DNA from: Citrus sinensis | Lineage: Eukaryota; Streptophyta; Magnoliopsida; Sapindales; Rutaceae | Reading direction: 5' to 3' | DNA: 64,000 nucleotides | Assembly: GCF_022201045.2 (NCBI RefSeq) | Contig: NC_068559.1 | Span: 27,969,501-28,033,500, forward strand | Part shown: piece by piece, positions 33,284 through 43,835 of the stretch | Numbering within the stretch: position 1 is the stretch's first letter | How the letters are laid out: every line of letters starts with the position of its first letter | Position numbers and translations under genes: made by a program | Notes under the pieces: model-generated | Databases searched by the model: none | What the model was told of the DNA's origin: nothing | What the model saw: the letters and a program-made list of their open reading frames with translations, nothing else

Positions 33284-35356
33284 TTACAACAAAAGAAATA
33301 TATCAAAAAGACGGCGGATCAGTGAGCCGAGCAGCATCGGTTGGCTGGACCTCCTCAGGTGCGGGGGGGGGGTATCGCCAGTTGCGTCCGGGGGGGTGCT
33401 CGCCTCGCCAACTTCAGCAGGGACTGCACGAGGAGGAGAGTTTTCCTCCTCAATCACGATCGGCTCCACCCCCTCGGCATCTTCCTTGGCCGCCTCCTCA
33501 TCCATATGCCGAGCAACGCCAGCTGCAAGGTCATCCATCTTCAGGTCAGGGTGTTGCTTCCCGAGGACGGCCATGATGCAACGATAGGAATGCCGAAGTC
33601 CCTGGTCGTACTGGTTGTCGGTCTCCCTCTCCAAGTTCTCGACCCGAGCTCGGTGGGAGTCACGGAGAGACTCGAGCTGAGCCTCATACATAGCCTTCTG
33701 CCTTTGCAGATCCTCCTTGACCTTGGTAAACTCCTCCTCGAGGGTAATGGCTTTTGCTTGAGCAAGTGATTCTTGCTCTATCAGCCTCAGATTCTCGAGA
33801 TTCAGCTCCCCTGCTTTCTTCTCGGCAACGTCAGCTCTGTTCGTCGCCGATTGGATATCCTCCTTCATCTTCCGGTCGTAGCGGCCAACCTTAGCCTTGT
33901 AATAGGTGGTCATGCAGCTGAGGTGGAAAGCGCTATGCTGCATGGCCCCCACCAGCTCACCCAAGGTGCGGCCGTCAAAGGCCTCCAGGTCCCTCTTGCT
34001 CACGGATTTAGTTAACTCATTGAGGTAAGGGACCAGATGCTCTGCTCGGCTGTCAGGTAAGCGAGATCGAGGCCCAACACGAGGAGAAGAGGTAGCAGGA
34101 TCTGTGGCTACTCCACTAGCTTCCCCGACTTTTACAGGATCCGGAGGTAAAATCTTCAAGGGTGGGGCCTGCTGCACGATGTTGGCCCGCTTTGCGGTAG
34201 AGGCATCGTTACTCTCGTCCCTCTTCGTGGTTGGAGGTCGAGAACGTTTTCGGGTCAGAGCCCCAATCACAGCGTCCTCCATCCTATGGCCAGGAAGTAT
34301 CAAGCGAGACTCGAGCAAGTTGTATGTGGATATCAGTTTCCGGCTCGAGCAGGAATTGACTAGCACAGCTTCAACCCGTTTGAGCTGGCCGGGCCGGAGT
34401 GGGAAATGAACGCCCCAAGAAACTACAACATAAATAGACACTTGGTTAGAAGCAAGCCAATGAAACAAGAACAATTATGGATACAAGGCATCTGGAGCGA
34501 GCAGGCAACCTGGGACCGTGAAACGGGGTGGGACCCGATAATCCTTCCCGTCCATTTGTGCGACCTGACCCCAAGGACCCCCAGCAAAAAAGAACTTTCT
34601 CTTCCAATTCCCACCACCACCAGTAGGGAGGTCGGTTATAGGTTTCCTGCTCTTGGTGCTAGATTGGAAGTAGTACCAGCCGGCATCTTTGGGGCTGCTC
34701 TTTAGCTGGTACAGGTGCTTCACCTCATCAACCGTGGGCTCGCTTTGGCAACATCTGTCCCACAATATGAACAGACCAGAGAGCACTCTCCACCCATTGG
34801 GATTCAGCTGACCAGGAGCTAGATTTAGCCCGTTAAGTATCCGGGCAAAGTAAGGTTGCAAGGGACACCTCAGCCCGTACTTAAAGCTGTCCAGATACAG
34901 GGTAACATATCCCCTAGGAGGCCGGCTGGGAGCATCCTTCTTTCCCGGGACCTTGAGAGGTATCTCGCCAGGAATGCTATACCTCAGCCGGAGGTCCTCG
35001 AGCTCATCAAACGTGGTCGTGCACGTCATGTAATCAATAGCATAATCCCGCGATAGGGCTCTACCTCCTATTGTACTCCTCCCCTCTGGTCGCGGCGCTC
35101 CCGATGGGGACGCCTCACCAGAATCATCTCCTCGACCCTCACTCAAAGTATCCTCGGAGTCAGAAGATCCATCCTCACCATTACTCCCGGTTGTAGAGGT
35201 CGTTTGGGGAGACATGCTCCTAGCACTAGTCCTGACACTAGACCTAACAGGCTCTAAGGGGACCTCGGGGTCAAAGGTGGGATCGGTGAGCAGACTAGGT
35301 AGGAAGTCCAACTCGTCGTCATCAACCTCAATGACCTTCTCTTTGCCTTTCGACAT
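33284..35356 (-). CDS. Antisense gene of the Tat element, spliced, 661 residues
   Basis: Two minus-strand exons, 34510-35356 and 33284-34422, join through an 87-base AT-rich intron (CCAG|GTTGCC donor, TTGTAG acceptor) that contains the only in-frame stop. The N-terminal 110 residues are acidic and Ser-rich. A conserved-looking domain at about 115-275 (YVTLYLDSFKYGLRCPL, WRVLSGLFILWDRC) resembles the Transposase_28 'putative gypsy type transposon' family reported antisense in Tat elements. Residues about 440-570 are strongly coiled-coil (Glu, Lys, Ala and Leu rich). The C-terminus is acidic. Role unknown: it is not the element's transposase and has no known catalytic motif. It may be a captured or regulatory protein. 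The intron is my inference from frame and splice consensus. Confidence 0.72.
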
Positions 35357-35820
35357 TCCCTAAACTCTAACCACAACACCACCAACTACTACCCAAACGA
35401 AAGAAAAAAGAAGTTATCTACAAACTATTCGAGACCGATGAGAGAGAAGTAATACCTGAAGTACCGCTTCAATCGGAGAAAGGCAAGGAGGAGGGGGCTT
35501 CGTGCCGGAACTTCTTTGCCGGAGAAACAGAGACGTAGACGGAGACAGAGTGAATGGTGAATATGCCGTTCGAGAGGATTTGGCTTTCCAAATGAGGACG
35601 GACCCTTGGGTTGCCAACATATAACTGCGCCGAATCCCGAGGGCCTCATAACCGTCGGTTTGAAATTCAAATGGAGGGGGCGATTTCTGCCACGTCACCT
35701 CGTTCGCAATTAAATGCGACATGACTCTTGGCAGCCTTTTCCAATCCCACGCGAGCGAGTGCTGTCGAGTTTCCACTGCTGGTCCACTACATTACCCAAC
35801 ACCAGAAACTGGGGGACCGG
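35357..35820. other. Leader/promoter side of the antisense gene, up to the 3' LTR
   Basis: This 464-bp stretch precedes the antisense gene and ends in the polypurine tract of the sense element. The open frames here have no domain. Confidence 0.45.
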
Positions 35821-36559
35821 TGTTTGGGAGAGATACTCTTTGGGATAAATATGTCGACGAGACCAGGAATGACGAGCAGATATCTGATGGCAGAGCTCTG
35901 CGAACCGGTGTGTTCCATAAAAGCCTGGCACGCGGAGGAACAGGAGCAGAAATATCCTGCTCGTCCACGATGTTGTCATCCGCGAGGCCAATTCCCTATA
36001 AAAGGTATACGGCCATTCCGGCTAGAGGTCGATAGGCGAGGAGACCCGGTCGACGGCAGTTGGCAAGACATGCTCTCCAGCCCGAGAATCTAGGCACGAC
36101 ATCCACGCTTTCTCCTGAGCCGTGGCGTAACACGCAAGATCTCACAGAACCACGACAGCCACGCTTTCCCCTGAACCGTGGCGTAACACGCAAGATCCCC
36201 CGTTTGCCCATACCGCAGCAATCAGAGCCCCAGACCTTCTCGAAAAAAGCGGAAAACTGGAATTCAGAGGGAGCCTATAAAAAGGTAGCCAACGAAGGTA
36301 AAAGGGTTAGCATTTTCAAGATAAAAGAGGAAACCACAAAAAAGCCATAAGACCTGTGGCAAGCGTTCCCCGAACCTTCATATCTGACTTGAGCGTCGGA
36401 GGGTTTGCGCCGGGAGAACAACCGGCGTACTCTGACTTGTCTGTGTGTGCAGGGACATCTGGAGAAGAAGCATTACTAGGAGACCTCCTGGTCGTGGTAA
36501 AGTTGATCGAGCAGGGATCCTGGTCGTAGAACGAGGAGAACCGGAATCTCGCATCAACA
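35821..36559 (+). repeat. 3' LTR of the Tat gypsy element
   Basis: 739 bp, with two 56-bp units at 36104-36199. Relative to the 5' LTR it shows G to A in CAGCA(G/A)TCAG, C to T in GACC(C/T)TCTC, and G to A in CTGG(G/A)ATTC. Confidence 0.93.
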
Positions 36560-36564
36560 AAGTC

Positions 36565-37188
36565 TAATCTAAAGAATAATTCATTAATAAATCTAACAAC
36601 AAAATCATGAAAACTACTCACTTTCTTCAACAAACATTAATTTTACATCACATAATCATTGTGCTCATCAGCGTGATTAAACATACTCAATTATAGCCCA
36701 TTAAACAAATAGAAATAATATGTATTAAAATTGTTTATAGAAGAACCAAAACAAACAAATAATTACATAGAGTTGGTATAGGGCGCGTGAATTTGGAATT
36801 TTTTATTTTGTAAAAGACTTCTCTTTAATTACCTAGTGATATCTTCTTCCTTGTAGTTTTGTTAGTACATGCTTGCTTCTCTGACGTTCAGTCCTCATTC
36901 TCATTAAATCCAGAGGACGAGCTTGCTCTGCAATTGGGTCAATATTTTCTTTCTTTTTCTTTTTTCTTTTTTTCAAGCTTCCCCGCCTTTTTCAAACTTC
37001 CCGTTTCTCATCTCTTTTGCCAATGATTGCATTTTTTTTTTTGAACATGGGAATCGAAGTATTAGGAAAGAAAAACAGTATTAAAGATATATTTGAAAAT
37101 TAGAATAATCGATATAACGTGTATCTCAAAATTAGAATCTGAAAATGAAATTTTTTTAAAAAAATTGTTTAATAAATTTGTCCAAATT
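36565..37188. other. AT-rich flank between the gypsy and the old copia
   Basis: Probably ancestral GMC2 upstream sequence or an unrecognised insertion. It ends in AAATT (37184-37188), the target site of the next element. No gene is seen. Confidence 0.4.
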
Positions 37189-37316
37189 TGTTGAAAAGTC
37201 AAGACATGTGTTTTTTGACAAAGACAGAGATTTATGATAATTTGTCAAAATGTTTGACAATTTGGCTAAAGTTGGCACGGACCCTTGACAATTAATTGGC
37301 AAGTTGATGGAGGAGC

Positions 37317-38541
37317 TGAAATACAAGTGTGCAACCCAAGAGGGGGGTGAATTGAAATTTTAAAATTTATTCTAACAAATCCACACAACAAGCAATCTAA
37401 TGTCTTAACAATAATTGAAAACAATAAGTTCAATAATAGCACGATAATTAAAGAGTAAGGGAGAAGAGAAATAAACACACGAATTTTTACGTGGTTCGGC
37501 AATCCCCGCCTACGTCCACGCCTCCAAGCGATCCAAGCTCGAGGATTTCACTATCCAAGCCTTTCCAAGGCTTCAACAATTACAATTGACTTTGAGGTGT
37601 CAATAAACCTTTACAACAAAGAGATTATCTCCCAATCTCTTCACTCAAGTGTCTCACACACTCAAACTCTTACAAATAAATTGAAGAAATGAAAGATACA
37701 ATGAAACTCACTCAATGAGTAGAGATTCAAAGATGAAGAACAATGAATGATTCAATGATTTGTGTTTTGCAAGTTGTAAGCTCAAGATATCACGTGTGCT
37801 TTTTGTTTTTGCTTGTTGGAGAGGTTGAAAATGAGTTGGATTTGAGTTCTTATAGTTTGAGCTCAAAAACTAGCCGTTATGCACATTTTGGTCGTAACCG
37901 GATTACCGGTTATGGACATCCGGAATTCCGCTTAATGTTACCGTTACAGCCACAAATTTGAATTTCTGAACATCCGGATTTCCACTTTGTCACATCCGGA
38001 TTTCCGCTTACGCTCAGTAGCTTACTGCCCAACAACCGGATTTCCGTTTGTCAGGATCCGGAATTCCGCTTTTAATTCGGATAGATTCTGTCTAAAATCC
38101 GGACTTCCGTTTGTCATAATCCGGATTTCCGCTTGCTACAGTAACTGCTACAGTGAATATTTTTCCAAATTTATGTTTGACCCCAAAACTTTATAAAACT
38201 ATAGTGTGACCCAAAACGTTATGAAAGTTTGTAAAAAGGTCCAATTTCAGAACTTTAGAATAATGCTTTGTCAATCCCACAACTTTCTAAAATTATGACT
38301 TTGCCCAAACTATGTGAAATTATAGAATGGTCCAAAAACATTTAAATAGTTTCAAATAGGTCCAAATATGAAATTTAAAATACTATCAAAGATTTTAAAA
38401 TTACTTTCATTTTAGTCCAAAATGCTTTAATTCCATAACATCATTTTCTTATTATAAAAGCACAATTCATAAATCTTTACTCAATAAATACATGTGGTTT
38501 GTTATCATCAAAATCAATATTTATAGCCATATAGGCTAACA
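37317..38541. mobile_element. Solo LTR, 1225 bp, nested in the Tork-like 5' LTR
   Basis: It starts TGAAATAC and ends GGCTAACA. It is flanked by GGAGC (37312-37316 and 38542-38546), and the intact right LTR of the host element shows the empty site GGAGCCACATG. It has no coding capacity. It carries AAGAGGGGGGTGAATTG and a CGTGGTTCGGCAATCCCCGC block seen in long copia-type LTRs, so a copia origin is likely. Confidence 0.88.
37898..38134. repeat. Cluster of eight CCGGAnTTCCG-like motifs
   Basis: CCGGA followed by (A/T/C)TTCC or ATTACC starts at about 37899, 37919, 37974, 37995, 38037, 38058, 38099 and 38120, inside the solo LTR. Several are followed by GCTT or GTTT. Confidence 0.85.
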
Positions 38542-38622
38542 GGAGCCACATGCATTTCTACATGCATTTCTTTTGTTTTTCAAGTTAGCGCCAAATTGTA
38601 GGACTTTTGCCAACTACTTTAA

Positions 38623-39137
38623 GCTAGTGTTTACTTGTTGGAGTGGAAGTGAGGAGTCTGGATTCTTCCCACTCTATTGTTTACTGGAATCCCACTCCGT
38701 GGGACCCACCTTTTTTATTTAAAAATAATAGTATTATATTTATTTAATATTAGTAATTAATAATAATCAATATTTTATTGTAAGAAAATATTAATTTTGT
38801 ATTATATTATTAATAATAATGTTTTATTTGTGTTGCTCTTAATAATAATTTTTTATTTACATAATTAAAATTAAATTTAATAAAAAAATTATTTACATAA
38901 TTAAGAATATTAATTTACAAATATAATAAAATAAATATTTTATTTTTCAAATCTATTTTTTTATTAATTTTGTAATTAAAAACTATAATTCTTTAAATAA
39001 GGATAAAATTGTAATTTAAAATCATTTAATCTCAATTCTATGCTCTCATTTCAGTGTAAGTAAACAACCTACTCCCACTCCCACTCCACACTCCTAATCT
39101 CAGGATTTTCACTCCAATCCAAAATGTAAATGCAGCA
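38623..39137. mobile_element. 515-bp MITE, PIF/Harbinger-like
   Basis: An AT-rich insert in the Tork-like 5' LTR flanked by TAA (38620-38622 and 39138-39140). The right LTR shows the empty site CTTTAAGACTTTTG. The ends form a loose inverted repeat: GCTAGTGTTTAC at the left against GCTGCATTTACA in reverse complement from the right, followed by GGAGTG-rich arms. A 3-bp TAA duplication suggests PIF/Harbinger. Confidence 0.75.
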
Positions 39138-39825
39138 TAAGACTTTTGTAGTGAAGCTTACTATAAATAGAGCTTCATTAAGAGAGAAATTTGCATTTTA
39201 AAAATTTGTTAAACTTATAAGTTTCTAAACTTTTGAGAGTTCTGAGAGTGTGAGCAATTGGAGAGTGTGTATGAGAGTACTGAGTGTATTTATGTTATGG
39301 GAAAGTGAGATTTCTTTATTCAAATAATTGTTAATAACACAATTATTTTTTTTTTGCTCCTGTGGACGTAGGCATATTGCCGAACTACGTAATTTTTGTG
39401 TCATTTATTTTTCTATAATTATTTGGTGCGCTTGATTCTGCATTCCGCGCACAACAAGTGGTATCAAAGCCGACAGTTCGTACTTGGGGGGATACGGTAT
39501 TGTTCACGTATACATTACTATTCATGTATACGGTACGGTTCACGTATACGGTGCTATTCTAGTATACTATATTGTTCACATACGATACCGTTCACGAATA
39601 CAGTAGAGACGGCCATTTGTACTTAGGAGACAATCTATTGTAAGTAGTGTGTGTTTTTGCATATCTATGAAAGTTCTGTCAACAAGGCGATAAGAGTCTA
39701 AGGATTCTGGTTTTTAATTGGGACTAAGTTTCCGTCCAGTCTAATGAAAACTTTTCTAGTGCATTTATTCACGTGAAATTAACATCATAGAGAATATTTT
39801 CAAGTGGAAATAGTTCGTTGAGAAA

Positions 39826-41745
39826 ATGGTAGAAAATGAAACTTCCAGAATTGGGGAGAGATCTACCGAGACTATTTCAGGAGACACTTCAGGTGGGAGG
39901 CGAGATTTGTCAAATCAATACTCAGCACCTGTTGTAGGAGGTCAGAAGATCGATGTTGAAAAGTTTGATGGGAAAACCAACTTCGGTACGTGGAGGTGCG
40001 AAGTTATGGATGCCTTTATTCAAATCGATCTTGATGTTGTTCTGTAAAATGAATAAACAATTGATGATGTAGATAATGATGATTTTATAGCAACAATGAG
40101 ACCAAGAAGAGAGATAAAGAAACCATGATGGCTTACTAAAAATATAGTGGTAGCCTATGCACTTCTAGTTATTGATGATGACATCCCCAACACTTTCGGT
40201 GAAGCATTACGCAGGAGTGAAATTGATCAATAAAAGTTAGTCATGGAGGAAGAGATGAAATCTCTCCATCAAAACTAGACTTGGGAACTTGTAAAGTTAC
40301 TAAAGGAAAAAAGGACTATTAGTAATACATGGGTCTACACCAAAAAGCAAGGATCTCTTAATCAAACAACTTCTAGATACAAGGTAAGGCTCGTGACAAA
40401 ATATTTTGCTCAAAAGGAAGGTATTGACTACAATGAAGTTTTCTCTCCAGTTGTAAAGCATACTTCCATTCGTATCCTACTTGCCTTAGTTGCAGAATAT
40501 GAGTTAGAGTTGGCTCAATTGGATGTTAAGACGATGTTCTTACATAGAGATTTGGAGGAGGAAATGTATATGACTCAGCCTTGTGGTTTCAGATTTGCTG
40601 GAAAAGAGAATCATGTGTGTAAGTTGATTAAATCTTTGTACGGACTGAAGCAATTGCCAAGGCAGTGGTACAAAAGATTTGATCAATTTATACAAGCGCA
40701 GAAATTCACCAGAAGTGAACACGATCATTGTGTTTACTTTAGAAAACTACTAGATGGAGCTTTCATCTATTTGTTACTCTATGTCAACGATATACTTATA
40801 GTTTCGAAGAATAGAGATGAGATTGAAAGATTAAAGAAGCAGTTGGCTTCTGAGTTCGAGATGAAAGACTTGGATGATGCACAGAGAATACTTGGGATAG
40901 AGATTCGTAGAGACAAGAAGAATGAGAGCGTATGATTGACTCAAAAGTTTTATTTGAAGAAAGTTCTAGAAAGATTCGGTATGAATGACAAAATTAAACC
41001 GGTATGTACACCTCTAGCTCCTAATTTCAAATTAAACTCTTCTTCATGTCCTACATTTTAAGAGGAGCGTGATTATATAGCTCGTGTTCCATATGCTAGT
41101 GTTGTGGGTAGTCTTATATATGCAATAGTATGCACAAGGCCCGATATATCTCAAACAGTGAGCATAATTGATAAATACATGCACAATCCGGGTCAAAATC
41201 ACTGGCTTGAGGTGAAGTAGATTCTCTGATATTTGTATATGACAGTTGATATTGGGTTATTGTTCAAGAAGGATTGTGGTCAATAATGTGTTGGGTATTG
41301 TGATTCTGATTTCGTTGGAGACCTTGACAAGCGAAGATCAATAATAGGCTACGTATTCACATTGGGTGGAGGTCCGGTTAGCTGGAGGTCAATTCTACAG
41401 TCGACAATTGCTCTATCCGCTACGGAAGCAAAGTATATTGCAGTAACTGAAGTTGTAAAAGAAGCTATCTAGTTGAAAGTTTGTTAAGTAATTTGGGAGT
41501 AATCCAAGAGAACATTATGATCTTCTGTGATAATTAAAGTGCGATATTCCTTGCGAAGAATCAAACATATCACGCTCGGACGAAGCACATAGATGTGAAA
41601 TATCATTATGTGAGAGATTATCGAGAGCGGTGTTGTGTTGTTGAAAAAGATCAATATTAAAAATAATCCATCAGATATATTGACGAAGGTAGTTTCTGGA
41701 GTTAAGTTTCAACATTGCTTGAAACTAATTCAAATCCTTTGATTG
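39826..41745 (+). pseudogene. Internal remnant of the Tork-like copia (gag start, RT, RNase H)
   Basis: A gag start at 39826-40047 (KFDGKTNFGTW) ends in a stop. From about 40090 an integrase-RT linker leads into reverse transcriptase (longest open part 40393-40935: LDVKTMFLH, LYGLKQLPRQWY). The catalytic YVDD reads YVND. RNase H blocks (YCDSDFVGD, LSATEAKY) follow to about 41700 with many stops (for example near 40936, 41061, 41217 and 41285). Protease and the integrase core are absent, which implies a large internal deletion. It is non-functional. Confidence 0.88.
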
Positions 41746-41898
41746 TGTTAAGTTATGTCATTCGGAAATTTTGAACTACGATTGCCTTGATCCCAAATTT
41801 TGGGTACGTAGGCAGTCATAGAGATGCAACTACTTTGGGGATGATGGTTTGTTGATAGTCGGCTTAGATTTGGCTAAATCTTCGCTGAGGTGGAGAAT

Positions 41899-42405
41899 TG
41901 TTGAAGAGTTAAGACGTGTTTTTTGACAAAGACAAAGATTTATGATAATTATAATTTGGCCAAAGTTGGCACCGACCCTTGACAATTAATTGGCAAGTTG
42001 ATGGAGGAGCCACATGCATTTCTTTTGTTTTTCAAGTCGGTGCCAAATTGCCGGACTTTTGCCAACTACTTTAAGACTTTTGCAGTGAAGCTCAACTATA
42101 AATAGAGCTTCATTCAGAGAGAAATTTGCATCCCAAAAATTTGTTAAGCTTATAAGTTTCTAAGCTTTTGAGAGTTCTGAGAATGTGAGCAATTGGAGAG
42201 TGTATGTGAGAGAGTACTGTGTGTATTTGAGTTATGAGAAAGTGAGATTTCTTTACTCAAATTTGTACTTAAATAATTGTTAATAATACAATTATTTTTC
42301 TCTTACTCCCGTGAACGTAGGCATATTGCCGAACCACATAATTTTTGTGTCCTTTATTTTTTTATAATTATTTGGTGTGCTTGATTCCGCATTCCGCACA
42401 CAACA
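41899..42405 (+). repeat. 3' LTR of the Tork-like element
   Basis: 507 bp, undisturbed, TGTTGAAG...CACAACA. It includes CTATAAATAGAG, a good TATA box, near 42100. Confidence 0.9.
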
Positions 42406-42410
42406 AAATT

Positions 42411-43835
42411 AATATTATTATATGATTAAAATAAAATCAAATAAAATTTTAATTTAATATCGTTGATGTGCAGCGGAGTATATAACTTTTTTTATCTTTT
42501 TTTCCCCTATTCTTTTTGTATGTAAGACCTATACGTTTTGACTTTAATTTAATTGTGCTAACACCAAACATGTTCTTTCCATTTTATTTTTTTGCAAAAT
42601 GAAAACAAAACTAATGTACAAATAGCAGTGTTATATGATTACCATATATATCATTTTCTTAATGAATAACATAAAATAAAATAATAGGAGAAATTTGTAA
42701 ATCATATGACACTTTCATGTGATTTAATTTTTGAAAAATAAGATTTTTTTTTTTTGGGGTTTCGATGGTTACAAATTAAAAAATTGGTTAGCTGTGGATG
42801 TAAAATCTTGTTTGTCCATGTGACATGATCATTGGGTTAACACCAATGACAAAAATATTATGAACTGTTAAATTTTGGAAATCTTAGGTACTAAAAATAT
42901 TACATGTAAATACTTGTAGTCGTTTGTGAGTATGGTCAAATTTTTGTAATCATTTAACAAAAAATATTAACCCCTCTGGCTATCTGACCAATGAGTTTCT
43001 CAAGCATGGTGGCTGAATTGATTAAGGTCCCTTAGCATTCATAATTTTAACAATACGCATGGTTTAACTAATGATTCGTTTGTTGTTTATTGGAGGTATA
43101 TGAATATGATTTTTCTGGTTTTTTTTTTTATATATAGGTCCATAATGTGTTGCTGCAATGATAAATTGAACTGCTTCTTTTTCATTTTATGTTTTAAGTA
43201 AACAAAAAAGGTTAGTAGAAAATTTACATCATAAGAGGCCCTGCCTGGATTTCACGAGGCAGCAATGACAGCAAGCACCAGTCTGAGTTGCAAGAATTGG
43301 GTGGTGGGATAGTTTAGTGGCAGTGGGTGATAAAGTTGCTTTGTTTTCCAAAAATATGGTAAAACCAAAAAAAAAAAAGAAGATTAAAATTATGAATCTT
43401 ATGAAACGGCCCAGATAAGAATGATGATCTGGTAGCTACTAGCTCGGAAAATCTGATAAAAGTGATATGTGACATAATCATTCCCTGAAAGACCAAACTG
43501 GTGTTGACTTGACTCAGTGGCTGTTCATGAGTGAATTTAGAAGTGGCATCTGGTTGTTGTCATGACCAGTAAGTGTAGTTATCTCTTATAGGTAGGTATC
43601 AGAGGATCAAATGTTTTCGGGATAATAGGCCATTAAAAAGAGGGGGACAGAGAGATCCACCCGCACAAATATTGTATTATACCTTCTTTTAACATGGATA
43701 TACTAGTTTTAAAAGTTCTTGGGGTCCATACACATAACAATATACATAGTTTATAAACAAAAGATTAGCTCTGAGAATCAAGTTTTCTGCATTGACTATA
43801 GTACTATAACCCAGCTATAAAAAGTTTCCAAAACT
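42411..43835. other. Spacer containing the displaced GMC2 upstream block
   Basis: From about 42966 to 43315 the sequence matches the GMC1 upstream region. Shared stretches include ACAATACGCATGGTTTA, TGCTGCAATGATAAATTGAAC and GTTAGTAGAAAA. The rest is AT-rich. Its right end will include the 3' UTR of the MYB-CC gene. No gene is seen. Confidence 0.7.

Larger units (their letters stand above)
25718..36559 (+). mobile_element. Ty3/gypsy retrotransposon, Tat lineage
   Basis: A 10,842-bp element flanked by target duplication AAGTC (25713-25717 and 36560-36564). The left LTR is 795 bp and the right LTR 739 bp, both TG...CA. They differ by one 56-bp repeat unit and three transitions. A primer-site-like TGGCGCCGTCTGTGGGG follows the left LTR. 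A purine-rich tract (GAAACTGGGGGACCGG) precedes the right LTR. The interior holds gag-pol with a second RNase H after the first (a Tat trait), no chromodomain, a tandem-repeat block, and an antisense gene. GC content is clearly higher than in the flanks. Confidence 0.94.
37189..39456 (+). repeat. 5' LTR of the Tork-like element, disrupted
   Basis: It aligns in pieces with 41899-42405. Piece 1 is 37189-37316, piece 2 is 38547-38622 and piece 3 is 39141-39456. The gaps are the two nested insertions. Confidence 0.88.
37189..42405 (+). mobile_element. Decayed Ty1/copia element (Tork/TNT1-like) with nested insertions
   Basis: Target duplication AAATT flanks it (37184-37188 and 42406-42410). Both LTRs start TGTTGAA and end CACAACA. 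The right LTR is 507 bp. The left spans 37189-39456 because a 1225-bp solo LTR and a 515-bp MITE sit in it; without them it is about 520 bp. A primer site AGTGGTATCAAAGC follows at 39457. The interior keeps a gag start and the RT/RNase H end, but protease and integrase are missing. Confidence 0.9.

Noticed and set aside
34423-34484. A 62-base intron with donor GTATCC in the antisense gene
   Set aside because: This junction shifts the frame. The donor at 34509 with the same acceptor (87 bases) keeps it.
37266-38196. Short frames in the solo LTR
   Set aside because: They are made of the CCGGATTTCC-type repeats and AT-rich LTR sequence, with no domain.
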